Positions 1-8,155 of a stretch of DNA of 64,000 nucleotides are shown piece by piece. The first letter of the stretch is position 1, and each line of letters opens with the position of its first letter. The translations under genes were made by a program, and so were the position numbers. The notes beneath the pieces are model-generated. The model had not been told where the DNA came from, did not search any database, and saw only the letters and a program-made list of their open reading frames with translations. Source of the DNA: Hahella sp. CCB-MM4 (lineage in GTDB: Bacteria; Pseudomonadota; Gammaproteobacteria; Pseudomonadales; Oleiphilaceae); assembly GCF_002260525.1 (NCBI RefSeq), contig NZ_MRYI01000007.1:168350-232349 (forward strand). The letters are read 5' to 3'.

Positions 1-588
1 TGGGTTCGATCAATGGAGTTTGCCAAGAGTGGATTGTGGGATGCGACCATTGTCTGGACCCGGAGTGCCGAGCGGGAAGCCTATTTTTATTTCAGTGACC
101 CGGTTATCAGGATGGAGGTCGTCTTCTTTCACCGGCGAGACAAGGCGTTTAAATGGAGCTCCCTGGAGGATTTGAGAGGGTATCGAATTGGCGGCACAAT
201 AGGTTATTTTTACGGTGCTGAATTCGCCCGGCTTGAGGAAAGCAAAATACTCACTATCTCGCGTCTCCGCTCAGATGAGCAGAATCTGAAATTGCTGCTT
301 GCTGATCGATTGGACTTATTTCCAATCGAACTGGAAGTGGGTTATGAAGTGCTGCGGCGCCACTTTACCCAGCAGCAGATTGATCTACTTACGACCACAC
401 GCCCATTCCGGGAAACCAGCTACCACATGCTCGTGTCAAAAGCCTCAGACAAAGCCGAAATGCTTCTAAACTCGTTTAATCGAGGACTGGAAAAGCTCAA
501 GCAGTCAGGAAAATTTGACACCATGCTGAAATCTGCTGCGTTCGGTGCCTACTACCCTGTAGAGCCGTCGAATCCTAAGACGGATTAG
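1..588 (+). CDS. Periplasmic substrate-binding protein, SBP_bac_3-like (5' end cut by window edge)
   Basis: The reading frame is open to base 1, so the gene starts outside the window. The first visible residues (WVRSM) line up with WKRGM inside the complete paralogue at 4133-4906, so roughly the N-terminal 60-70 residues and the signal peptide are missing. Other shared blocks are YFSDPVI, RIGGTIGY, RSDEQN, DLFPIELEVGY and FNRGLEKLK. The family binds amino acids or similar small solutes in the periplasm. No permease or ATPase gene is next to it, so it may work as an orphan sensor or binding protein rather than as part of an ABC transporter. The substrate cannot be read from the sequence. Confidence 0.85.
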   Translation, partial: WVRSMEFAKSGLWDATIVWTRSAEREAYFYFSDPVIRMEVVFFHRRDKAFKWSSLEDLRGYRIGGTIGYFYGAEFARLEESKILTISRLRSDEQNLKLLLADRLDLFPIELEVGYEVLRRHFTQQQIDLLTTTRPFRETSYHMLVSKASDKAEMLLNSFNRGLEKLKQSGKFDTMLKSAAFGAYYPVEPSNPKTD

Positions 589-615
589 ACTGGCCAATAA
601 CGAATTAGGCTAGTC
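588..615. terminator. Weak stem-loop between convergent genes
   Basis: GACTGGCC and GGCTAGTC pair as an 8-bp stem with one G-T pair around a 12-base loop. It lies just past the stop of the binding-protein gene and before the convergent patatin gene. There is no clear T-run, so a terminator role is only likely by position. Confidence 0.35.
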
Positions 616-637
616 AAGAGTAGAGCCTAGAGCTTCA

Positions 638-2995
638 TCAGATATGCCCGCTCTTCAGAGGCCAATTATCGATCAATCGATCCAGTGCACAGTTGGCGAC
701 ACTGTCGGCCACGGCCTGTTTCTGCATATGGTCCATCGAAGGTTCCGATAGCCACCAGCCCAAAGGTACGTGAAAATTGTCACCTTCCGAAAGCCGGACG
801 ACATACATATTCTTGCTGAGCTCTGGCGCATCACAGGAGGTTTTCGATGATGGCGGCAAATCGTTGACGTCAATGCGCTTCATGTAGTCAATCGTTTGAG
901 CGACACTGTAGACGGTTCCGCCACTTCTGGAGCTCAGTATTCCCTGTAGTGGGCTGGTAATCTCAGTGAAAGGGAGTGGCGCCGAATCCGGTTCCGGATT
1001 ATGTCTGGTAATGTTGAAGTAGTTTGCGGTGAGTTCCTGGTCGTTTGGAATGGCAATCACTACCGGGACATAAAGGGTGGAATCCTGTTCCAGTTTACCT
1101 GTTTGTCTTAAATAACCGATCATGTCTCTGATACTGGATAGCCCGAAATTCTCAACATAGCCTCCGTCAATGATATGACGTCGCTCGACGGGAGCCTGTT
1201 CATTGTTGATGGTTCCGGGAGGGGTGACATAAGGGAATCGGGCAGCATTTAACGCCATGGTGCTTAGTCTCAAATCACAGGCGCTGTCGGCGGCCGGATT
1301 CGCGTCGGAAGTCATGCAGTGCATCTGTCTGAAAATATCGTACTTGTCGACGAACACAGTACTTTCGATCGGGAATGGCGCGGTAATAAGCACCGATCCT
1401 GTTTCCTGATGTGCTCCCATGCTCATAATGATGGGAGTCCAGAAACTTTCTTCTTTCGCCTTCTTGTAAAAGGCATTTACGCCGATGCCAAGACAGTTTT
1501 CCCCCCAGGTGTCGTTAAATCCGTTTTCCCAGGATTTTTCCAGTACGGCGGCTCTATCCCGTGAAAGGAAGTTCCAGCTGTTGATAGGGAAAAATCGATA
1601 CAGCAGATCGTTATAAAGCATTGAAGTGGCAACTGGAGAGAGATAGTCCCTTCCCACGGATTGGTGCAATCCTTCCTTCAGATTCAGTCCCAACTGTATT
1701 TCGCGGGATGGATGATTTGTTTCCTGGGATGGGGTGCCTGTTTCTTGAGGTGGTGCACTTGTTTCCTGGGAAGAATCCCTTTGCCGACAGGCGGAATAAC
1801 CGCCGTTCATCATATAGACAGACGGCGCATAGAAAACACTGCCAACGCTTCCGCCTGATACGCCGGCCGCAATAAAGACGTTGCGGTGAAAGCCCGGAAT
1901 TCTTCTCTCCAGTTCAGCTAGAACCAGAGTGCTCCAATAGCTGGCTCGAAGTCCGCCCCCTTGATTGGCCACAAAAAATACCGGTACAAATTTGCGACCG
2001 GATTGGGAAATAGAGAGAAGGGGGGAATGGCTTTGGTCTTTGAATTGATTCCAGGCGTCATTAAAGGTTGGGTAGGCGAATGTGAATTCCTTTTCTGGAA
2101 TTCGCCTCACAGCATGATTGTCCGTGTCAATAACCATGCTTACCACGATGGCATAGAGAAAAGTCAGAGTCAGAATGGGATAGGGCGTTTCCAGCAAGGA
2201 CCAGGCTTTCAAAATTGGGAGCCAGTTTCTGATCGCCTCGATAATTCTGTGTCCAACGGTGTACATAAGGAGGGTGAGCGTAACCGTAATACTGCCAATC
2301 CCCACCAATATTGAAGCCAGGGTCCCAAACAGGCGACCCAGTGAGGCCGGGTCAGCGAGTGCGACAATTAACACGATGAGGTATATAAAACCTCCGATCA
2401 ACAGCCAGGTCCGGCTCCTTAAAATCCAGTGTTTGCTTTGCTCGGAATCCAGGTGATCGCAGGTTGCCGATTGGTTTGTCCGTTTGACGATCAGCCACAT
2501 CAGATAAGGGCGATAGATGACAAACAGCGTTACCAGTATCCCCGCCACCAGACTGATTGCCATGGCATAGTATTGTGAGCGGAGATAAGCCGATATCGCC
2601 AGCAGCAGTGGCAGCAATGAGGCATAGATTCGTGGGAGCCACTCTGCGACAAAAGGTGATATGCCGGGAGAGGGCGCATCCACGGCTCGAATTTTTCCGC
2701 CAGCTTTGAGAGGCGCTCTATGGTAGTTCAGGCTATCACTTCTGATGGACGCCATTCGGTAGAAAATATAACGTGCCGACCACCACAAAAGTAGCGAGCA
2801 CCATGAGAGAGCGAAGCAGTAAGCGATTTGATATTTCAGCGGCCCTTCGTCATCTATCTGATACACCAGGTCAATGAACTGATCGTTGGTAAAGACCAGT
2901 AATCCCACCAGGGATATCATAAAGAAGGGAAAAAAGGTGGCACTGATACCGGCAAAAAAGCTGGAAAAAAACGATAGTCGCTGATGTTCGGTCAC
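638..2995 (-). CDS. Membrane-anchored patatin-like phospholipase
   Basis: A 785-residue protein whose N-terminal third is strongly hydrophobic, with about six predicted membrane segments between residues 10 and 300. The C-terminal half carries the three marks of a patatin lipase: a glycine-rich oxyanion stretch (NQGGGLR, about 345-349), a GVSGG nucleophile elbow with Ser380, and the catalytic Asp in DGG (Asp610, in IIDGGYVENFG). The family hydrolyses acyl lipids using a Ser-Asp dyad. The membrane-fused form is less common than soluble patatins and suggests action on membrane lipids; the substrate is unknown. Residues about 409-430 are a QET-rich low-complexity insert. The gene stands alone, convergent with the binding-protein gene on its left. 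Confidence 0.8.
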   Translation of the reverse strand: MTEHQRLSFFSSFFAGISATFFPFFMISLVGLLVFTNDQFIDLVYQIDDEGPLKYQIAYCFALSWCSLLLWWSARYIFYRMASIRSDSLNYHRAPLKAGGKIRAVDAPSPGISPFVAEWLPRIYASLLPLLLAISAYLRSQYYAMAISLVAGILVTLFVIYRPYLMWLIVKRTNQSATCDHLDSEQSKHWILRSRTWLLIGGFIYLIVLIVALADPASLGRLFGTLASILVGIGSITVTLTLLMYTVGHRIIEAIRNWLPILKAWSLLETPYPILTLTFLYAIVVSMVIDTDNHAVRRIPEKEFTFAYPTFNDAWNQFKDQSHSPLLSISQSGRKFVPVFFVANQGGGLRASYWSTLVLAELERRIPGFHRNVFIAAGVSGGSVGSVFYAPSVYMMNGGYSACRQRDSSQETSAPPQETGTPSQETNHPSREIQLGLNLKEGLHQSVGRDYLSPVATSMLYNDLLYRFFPINSWNFLSRDRAAVLEKSWENGFNDTWGENCLGIGVNAFYKKAKEESFWTPIIMSMGAHQETGSVLITAPFPIESTVFVDKYDIFRQMHCMTSDANPAADSACDLRLSTMALNAARFPYVTPPGTINNEQAPVERRHIIDGGYVENFGLSSIRDMIGYLRQTGKLEQDSTLYVPVVIAIPNDQELTANYFNITRHNPEPDSAPLPFTEITSPLQGILSSRSGGTVYSVAQTIDYMKRIDVNDLPPSSKTSCDAPELSKNMYVVRLSEGDNFHVPLGWWLSEPSMDHMQKQAVADSVANCALDRLIDNWPLKSGHI

Positions 2996-3385
2996 AAAAT
3001 CCCCTCCGACGCCTCACTTGAAACAATCAGTGGAGGAAACATCTCTGCAATTCAGCTTGGGTGATCATGGGCTACCGTCAGACATGTGAGGCGGTAGTAT
3101 CGACCAGGCGGTGCACAGAATTTTCATCCATTGAATTCCGTCCCTTACCACCTATGAGGGAGTGTTTTACTTCAACGTTGCCTAAATTAAAAAAGCACAA
3201 CAAATGTTCTCAGATTGCCTAAACACTAGACAACTATCAGACAGTTATCAACTCTGGATGTTTAAGCGTATCCCCTCCAGATAGTCCTGCTATTCAATCC
3301 ATGGCAAATGGCCGATCAAATCAGTGATGAGAATATCGTCAATAGTTACCTCGTAGTCTTAAACGACTATCTTAAGCAGTTTTCT
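2996..3385. other. Intergenic region, no gene seen
   Basis: About 390 bp upstream of the patatin gene. It presumably holds that gene's promoter. I see no convincing ORF, RNA gene or strong repeat. Confidence 0.4.
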
Positions 3386-3421
3386 TAAAAAGCGAGCACC
3401 CCGTCAATAATTTACGGGGTG
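3386..3421 (-). terminator. Rho-independent terminator of the MatP-like gene
   Basis: CACCCCGT at 3397-3404 and ACGGGGTG at 3414-3421 form a perfect 8-bp stem with a 9-base loop, followed on the minus strand after a short gap by five Ts (3387-3391). The stop codon of the gene (3412-3414) lies inside the hairpin. The arm ACGGGGT resembles the core of the repeats upstream of the same gene. Confidence 0.65.
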
Positions 3422-3831
3422 GTTTTTGACTTGTTGTATTCGGTTTCCAGAGCCATCTCAAGATATTCGCTGATGGTCATCCCCGATTGAATCGCCAGGG
3501 TGGAAACCATTTTGTGCGCCATAAGAGTAAGATCGACACGCTTCACACCTGACACCTTGCCGGACTTTCGGCGGCTTCTCAATCGTGCCTGTTTGATGGA
3601 GTTTTTCATGGCGGCCCAGTCAGCAGCGCTGAACCACCTTTCGCACCAGGTGTTCAACTCGCCGGATAGCTCGCTGGCAGGTTCATATTCCTCAAGTGCG
3701 CATTCCCTTCTCGCAAATACGAGTTGGTCATCCACATAAGATAACCAGTCCAAATCTTTGATTTTATGATCAATCCAGCTCTTTGCGAACGGCATATCTG
3801 AGATGGTGATGGTGTATTTTTTCTTGGCCAC
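3412..3831 (-). CDS. Small ribbon-helix-helix DNA-binding protein, MatP-like
   Basis: A 139-residue basic protein starting at GTG. Residues about 62-84 (TWCERWF, then MKNSIKQ and RLRSRRK) followed by VKRVDLTLMAHKMV and GMTISEYLE (97-124) follow the same order as in the Ter macrodomain protein MatP, from memory: WIDKH, MKQTIRARRKR, KKSIDLEF, GKTLSETI. The last part has the beta strand and two helices of a ribbon-helix-helix domain. The N-terminal 55 residues are not recognised. Its start region carries five copies of a CGGGGTAA-type repeat, one overlapping the likely ribosome-binding site, so autoregulation is likely. It could be a chromosome-organising protein, a partition-type centromere binder or a plain repressor. 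The MatP link is by eye only. Confidence 0.6.
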   Translation of the reverse strand: MAKKKYTITISDMPFAKSWIDHKIKDLDWLSYVDDQLVFARRECALEEYEPASELSGELNTWCERWFSAADWAAMKNSIKQARLRSRRKSGKVSGVKRVDLTLMAHKMVSTLAIQSGMTISEYLEMALETEYNKSKTTP

Positions 3832-3838
3832 TAAACGA

Positions 3839-3999
3839 ATTACCCCGTAACTACAAATAAAGGTCTGCGCGCATTATAAAGAGATGAACGGGGTAACTCC
3901 ACCGACTTTTGATGTCGGGTAACGGGGTAATCCTAACCGTTTAAACTAACGAGTAGCGGGGTAACTTTTTCGATGGGCGTCGTACGGTTACGGGGTAGT
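3839..3999. repeat. Iteron-like array: five CGGGGTA-core sites, four at exact 34-bp spacing
   Basis: Four direct copies have their core C at 3889, 3923, 3957 and 3991, exactly 34 bp apart: TGAACGGGGTAAC, GTAACGGGGTAAT, GTAGCGGGGTAAC and GTTACGGGGTAGT. A fifth, inverted copy (GTTACGGGGTAAT on the minus strand) sits at 3839-3851. The roughly 20 bp between cores are not conserved. The inverted copy covers the GGGG that is the only visible Shine-Dalgarno-like sequence for the MatP-like gene, about 10 bases before its GTG. The even phasing (about 3.2 helix turns) points to cooperative binding of a protein, most simply the product of the adjacent gene. That partnership is inference. Confidence 0.8.
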
Positions 4000-4082
4000 G
4001 AGTGTGATAAACAGGGCGCGTTAGGGTGTGATTTTAGTCGGGGAGACATAACGAGAATTCTGCTCTGTCAGGGGGCGCTCTG

Positions 4083-4114
4083 TTGGAGGAAGATCAGGTT
4101 GGAGGAGAATCAGG
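4083..4114. repeat. 16-bp tandem duplication
   Basis: TTGGAGGAAGATCAGG is followed at once by TTGGAGGAGAATCAGG (14 of 16 identical). It lies between the iteron-like array and the 3' end of the binding-protein gene. No function is suggested. Confidence 0.6.
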
Positions 4115-4132
4115 CAGGCAGGAGTTGCCCGA

Positions 4133-4906
4133 CTAAGGTTTGTCACTCGCATAAAAGTCATCGATATACTGTTTGATCTTGTGATCGCGTTTCAGCTTTT
4201 TGAGCCCCCGGTTAAAGACCTCCATGAGTTTCGCGTTTGCGCTATTGGTTTTCGATAGCAGGAGGTGTAGGGACCGCTCATTTTCAGCAATGAGGCTTTT
4301 TGGGTGATGAGTAACCAGCTTTCGTTCCTCCGGCTTGAATTTTTGCTTCAGAATGAAATATCCAACCTCTGTGGTGATGGGGAAAATATCGATATGACCT
4401 GCCAGAAGCATGCGAAAGTTGGTCTCATCGGATTTTGCACGACTGATATTAAACTCCTGGGATTTTTCAGCGTTGCTGTAATCATCGTTGTACCCATAAC
4501 CGATAGTGCCACCGATATGAAGTGATTTCAGGTCGCTGAATTTTTGCCAGTCGAACTTGAAAGATTTCAGGTGAAAGAAAACGGTCTGGCTCTCGATGAT
4601 GGGGTCGCTATAGTAAAAGTCTTTGGCAAATTTTGCCTTGTAGCGCCAGACGCCGGTGCCGTCCAGTTTACCGTCTATCGCCATCTGCATCCCTCGTTTC
4701 CATGGTACAAAAACGTATTCAACCTTGATGCCTTCATTTCTAAAGGCTTCAGTGATGATGCGGGAGGCAATGCCATAATGCTCGAGGTTCTTTGAATGAT
4801 ATGGAGGCCATTCGCCATTGGCGAGATGTACGACATCGGCAGCATCGACAAACTGGCTGACAAGCATGGAAAGAAATAGTGCGATCAGATATCTATGTTT
4901 GGGCAC
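4133..4906 (-). CDS. Periplasmic substrate-binding protein, SBP_bac_3-like
   Basis: A 257-residue protein with an N-terminal signal peptide (hydrophobic residues 6-22, cleavage near VDA-AD). It has the usual ligand-domain blocks of the family: NGEWPPYHSKNL near the N-terminus, PWKRGM, then FYYSDPII and HIGGTIGYGYN. It starts at GTG. It is a paralogue of the truncated gene at 1-588 (SDE-N, DIFPI-TEVGY, FNRGLKKLK shared). No transporter partner is nearby. Solute type is unknown; amino acids or small organic acids are usual for the family. Confidence 0.85.
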   Translation of the reverse strand: MPKHRYLIALFLSMLVSQFVDAADVVHLANGEWPPYHSKNLEHYGIASRIITEAFRNEGIKVEYVFVPWKRGMQMAIDGKLDGTGVWRYKAKFAKDFYYSDPIIESQTVFFHLKSFKFDWQKFSDLKSLHIGGTIGYGYNDDYSNAEKSQEFNISRAKSDETNFRMLLAGHIDIFPITTEVGYFILKQKFKPEERKLVTHHPKSLIAENERSLHLLLSKTNSANAKLMEVFNRGLKKLKRDHKIKQYIDDFYASDKP

Positions 4907-5121
4907 ATAAAATAGTGATGTAAAGGCTGTTGCTCTCAGTATAGATCAAAGGTCGGAGTTTATTTCTTTCGGATGCTTTACTCATGGTTAACCGTAGTGC
5001 TTTATCATCCGAATACGGTAGCGACTGTCATCAATGTTGTGCGGCCTAGCCCTAATGGCTGTATGGAACGAAAAATAGTTCTGATAAGATTTTTCCTTTT
5101 AAATCAACAAGGAACGGAAAA

Positions 5122-6399
5122 ATGTTCAAGGAAATAGTCTGCACCCTGGGCGTAAGCCTATTGGCCTCACCCTTTCTAACCAACGCAGAGCCATTTCAAA
5201 TCAGCAGTTCAAGAGCTGAGCCTACCTTTGCAGCAGGAGTGCTTTCCGAAGAAGGTAAATATGCGGTTGCCTGGCAGGGTGACGGTGCTGAGGGATGGAT
5301 CGTCGATAATGTTGGCAAGCAGTATAAGAAGATTCAAACCAATACCTTGTCCGAAAAATTAAAGCCGAGTCAGATTTTACCGTTGGCAGATGAGCAGTTT
5401 CTCGTCGTCTATAACCGTATCGGCTATGACGGATATGGTGGTTACGGACAGATTTATGATGGCAATGGGATCATGCTCGGCGAGACCGTAAAGCTGACGG
5501 AGGATATTGAGGAACGGGTAGAATCAACTGAAGATATCTGGAGTGCCGTTTTGGCCAACGGTAACGTGGTTATCACCTGGGCGGAGCATCACAATAATAT
5601 ATATGGTGATATTCAGGGTGCCACTGTTTACGCTCAGATTTTTAGCCCGAATCTACAAAAAATAGGCCCCCCAATTAAGGTAAGTACGGATTATTCTGGT
5701 TCAGCAATATCTTACAGGAGCGATACACGGGTAACCGCTTTTGAGAATGGAGACTTCGTCGTCACCTTTGAAGCGAATAAATTCTACGGTAGGCGCTATA
5801 CTCAATCGGGCTACCCAAAGAAAAACAGGGAATTCATCATTGGTGAAAAAGCAGACGTCGACCATGAGCCTCAGTTGCTAACGCTTTCGGACAGCCGCTA
5901 TGTCGTGGCATGGACTGTATGGACAAATCGCGTCTTTGGCGAGCGGAAAACTTATATTCAGGTTTTGAGTGAAAACGATGTTCGTTTGGGAGAGCCGTAC
6001 ATATTGACCCATAACGGCAATTACAGAATCGAAATGGAAGGACTGACGAAGCGCTCTACCAGAAATTTTTGGGTTTCCTATATGTTTTACCAGAAAGGAA
6101 ATTATCACCTGGCAACCGTTCCTTTCAGGCTGGAGAAAGATAACACCCTTGCTCCGGCAGGGGAGACATTATTGCTGGAGGATGATGCAAATTCGCATGA
6201 TGACGAATGGTATAACTTTATCCCGGAACGGTCAGGCATCCTGCTAAATTATCGTGCGAATCGTTACTTAAATCTAAGTCTGGACTCTGATGGACGCCTC
6301 AGCGGAGAACAGCTCTGGACAAAGGATTGCGAAGGCGGAACCGGGGAGTGGACGCAGCTATGTTCTTCTCCGGCACCCCAAAACGATGATGATCTGTAA
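5122..6399 (+). CDS. Secreted beta-propeller-like repeat protein of unknown function
   Basis: A 425-residue protein with a signal peptide (residues 1-22, cleavage near TNA-EP) and a good AAGGAA ribosome-binding site. The body has about five spaced repeats of the type NG-xVVxxW (GKYAVAWQG, NGNVVITWAE, NGDFVVTFEA, DSRYVVAWTVW), each followed by a stretch ending in an Ile/Val-rich strand. Similar repeats occur in large secreted adhesin-like proteins and suggest a beta-propeller or beta-sheet stack. The extreme C-terminus has two Cys residues (DCEGG and QLCSS) that could form a disulphide. No enzymatic motif is seen. It is divergent from the binding-protein gene on its left. Confidence 0.6.
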   Translation: MFKEIVCTLGVSLLASPFLTNAEPFQISSSRAEPTFAAGVLSEEGKYAVAWQGDGAEGWIVDNVGKQYKKIQTNTLSEKLKPSQILPLADEQFLVVYNRIGYDGYGGYGQIYDGNGIMLGETVKLTEDIEERVESTEDIWSAVLANGNVVITWAEHHNNIYGDIQGATVYAQIFSPNLQKIGPPIKVSTDYSGSAISYRSDTRVTAFENGDFVVTFEANKFYGRRYTQSGYPKKNREFIIGEKADVDHEPQLLTLSDSRYVVAWTVWTNRVFGERKTYIQVLSENDVRLGEPYILTHNGNYRIEMEGLTKRSTRNFWVSYMFYQKGNYHLATVPFRLEKDNTLAPAGETLLLEDDANSHDDEWYNFIPERSGILLNYRANRYLNLSLDSDGRLSGEQLWTKDCEGGTGEWTQLCSSPAPQNDDDL

Positions 6400-6436
6400 A
6401 TGATATTTCCCTACTAAAGCAAGAGTAAAGCAAGAG

Positions 6437-6472
6437 CTTCAGTCGACACCTTTTTAGTGATGTCGACTGAAG
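6437..6472. terminator. Perfect 12-bp stem-loop, probable bidirectional terminator
   Basis: CTTCAGTCGACA (6437-6448) pairs perfectly with TGTCGACTGAAG (6461-6472) around a 12-base loop containing five Ts. It lies between two convergent genes. There is no T-run right after either arm, so termination is likely by position and stability. Confidence 0.6.
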
Positions 6473-6502
6473 TGACCGCTGATGTCAGGCAGTTATTTTT
6501 AT

Positions 6503-6886
6503 CTACACGATTGACTCTGCGTTAGTCGGCTTCATCACTATGCGTCCATAGGCAATCAGCGCGCATACAATGAAGACGATAAGCCAATAAATCATCTGCC
6601 CGTAGTTTGGATTGTCTGAAAATATCAACACACCGGAAAAGAACAGCATTTCCATCCCGACACCTACCGCACCGACAGGTGCCAACATGGCCAGTTGTTT
6701 CTTGAACGCGGGAAGAATCAGGCAAAGACTGCAAAGGAACTCAAAGATAATTAGCGACAGCCAGACATTATGGGGGATGGCCTGCAAGGATGCTAAGGTG
6801 TCCTCGGAGTTAGTGAACTTCCATGCAGCTCCCATAATCGTATGTGCTGCTAACAGGATCTGGATAATCCACAAAAAAATATTCAT
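6503..6886 (-). CDS. DoxX-like integral membrane protein
   Basis: A 127-residue protein with four hydrophobic segments (about 1-22, 43-60, 66-88, 98-116), the size and layout of DoxX-family proteins, including the early AAWKF stretch after the first helix. DoxX-like proteins have been linked to redox and thiol stress in other bacteria; a catalytic role is not established. The start codon overlaps the stop of the upstream sigma-factor gene by 4 bp, so the two are translationally coupled and probably co-regulated. Confidence 0.7.
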   Translation of the reverse strand: MNIFLWIIQILLAAHTIMGAAWKFTNSEDTLASLQAIPHNVWLSLIIFEFLCSLCLILPAFKKQLAMLAPVGAVGVGMEMLFFSGVLIFSDNPNYGQMIYWLIVFIVCALIAYGRIVMKPTNAESIV

Positions 6887-7797
6887 AAATGGCTCCCTTG
6901 TTCAGAATCAATGATTTCAATATCGATGCCGCCAAGCCTTTTTTGATCCATTACAATCTCGATGGCGGTAATTTTTCCTCCCTCTATGGAAAAGCAGAAC
7001 GCGACAACCGGTTTTCCTCCTGGGGCCCAGGTAGCGCCAAAAGCTCCATTTACGAGTGCAAGCTGAGCTGCCGCCGCTTTTCCTTTGAAGGTGTTGGCCA
7101 CATTTTGAGCGCCTTTGATTTCAGGCTTAAAGGGAGGAGCTCCCCGGGATTTGTTGATTTCAGCAACTTTCACTGCAGTATCGTCTGCTTGAAGAGATAC
7201 ATCAGGATGAAGGAGTTTGATCAGCGCCTCAAAATTCCCTTCTCTTGAAGCTGCCAAAAAAGCAGAAATAATTTCTCTGGGACGTTCTACTTCACGCTCT
7301 GAATTGTCAAAGCCGATGACCCTCCGGCGTGCTCGGCTTGCAAGCTTTCTGGTTGCAGCTTCTGAGCGATCAATAACAGGCGCGATCTCATCAAAGGAAA
7401 GGTCAAACAGATCATGCAAAACGTATGCGATTCGTTCTGCCGGGGACAATATATCCAGGACGACAAGTAGCGCTGCCCCTACAGAGTCCGCCAGAAGTAT
7501 ATCTTTCTCTGGATTTGCTACCTCTTCATCAGAAAGCTCATAACCGCTTTCGTCAAGTTGCTCCTCACGCCACCTGTCTCGGGAGCGAAGTTTGTCCAGG
7601 CAAACTCTGGCCACGACCGTTGTCAGCCATCCGCCCAGATTTTCTATTTTTTCTGATTCCGATCGCGTGAGCCTTATCCAGGCTTCCTGAACCGCATCTT
7701 CAGCTTCGCCGGAAGATCCCAGCATTCTAAAGGCGATGGACTCCAGGTGATGGCGGGCTTCTTCAAAACTCTCCGTAAGCCAATCCTTCTTATTCAT
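6883..7797 (-). CDS. ECF RNA polymerase sigma factor with C-terminal SnoaL-like domain (SigJ/ECF41-56 type)
   Basis: A 304-residue protein. Region 2 lies at about residues 10-80 (MLGSSGEAEDAVQEAWIR, then GGWLTTVVARVCLDKLRSR) and region 4 at about 105-165 (LSPAERIAYVLHDLF, SFDEIAPVIDRSEAATRKLASRARRR). About 120 residues follow that resemble a SnoaL/NTF2-like domain. Such tails act as built-in regulators in ECF41-type factors, replacing a separate anti-sigma factor. The linker WLPEP and tail DGGGK motifs that I recall for ECF41 are not visible (ADDTAVKV stands at the likely DGGGK place), so it may belong to a related group. It is coupled to the DoxX-like gene, a common partner type. Confidence 0.8.
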   Translation of the reverse strand: MNKKDWLTESFEEARHHLESIAFRMLGSSGEAEDAVQEAWIRLTRSESEKIENLGGWLTTVVARVCLDKLRSRDRWREEQLDESGYELSDEEVANPEKDILLADSVGAALLVVLDILSPAERIAYVLHDLFDLSFDEIAPVIDRSEAATRKLASRARRRVIGFDNSEREVERPREIISAFLAASREGNFEALIKLLHPDVSLQADDTAVKVAEINKSRGAPPFKPEIKGAQNVANTFKGKAAAAQLALVNGAFGATWAPGGKPVVAFCFSIEGGKITAIEIVMDQKRLGGIDIEIIDSEQGSHL

Positions 7798-8155
7798 TTA
7801 ACCATTATTCCTCTTTGATTTTTTACTTTTTGTTCCGCAGATTTTTAATGCTTTATAGGGATGACGATTGGTCTCTCTAAATTGTGACCAGAATACTGAT
7901 TTATTTGCCTGCAAGCAGTCTTTCGCCATGAGAGGGTGTTGGCTGGAGGAAGTCTCCATGAAGCCACCTTTTTTGGCTTAGTGGTCTAAATTGAATAATA
8001 GTCACTCAGCTATGCTGTAACGGTAGGGCGCTTAATTGAGACTTTGAAATTAACGCACAACTTTAAATAGTCTCTATAACAATATGTAATAAAAGAGAAA
8101 TATTAAAATTAAAGTAAATTCTTAAGTATTCGTAACTCGATTGGAGGATTCTGGC
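7798..8155. other. Divergent intergenic region between sigma factor and FMN reductase
   Basis: AT-rich, about 360 bp. It must hold the promoters of both divergent genes. It also contains a short hairpin (AAGCCA/TGGCTT, 7961-7979) and a seven-codon mini-ORF described separately. No clear ECF-type promoter could be picked out by eye. Confidence 0.4.
7958..7981 (+). CDS. Possible seven-codon leader peptide
   Basis: ATG AAG CCA CCT TTT TTG GCT TAG, preceded seven bases earlier by a strong GGAGGA. Its codons 2-7 overlap a hairpin with arms AAGCCA and TGGCTT and a T-rich loop. A translated leader whose ribosome melts the hairpin is possible, but chance is a serious alternative at this length. Confidence 0.15.
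   Translation: MKPPFLA

Noticed and set aside
1961..2642. Open frames on both strands within the patatin gene
   Set aside because: They lie wholly inside a well-supported CDS, lack ribosome-binding sites and show no family motif.
3839..3999. CRISPR array
   Set aside because: The repeated unit is about 13 bp, one copy is inverted, and there is no cas gene.
3973..4176. 67-codon plus-strand frame next to the iteron-like array
   Set aside because: It overlaps the repeats and the end of the binding-protein gene, and its composition is irregular (many Cys and Arg).
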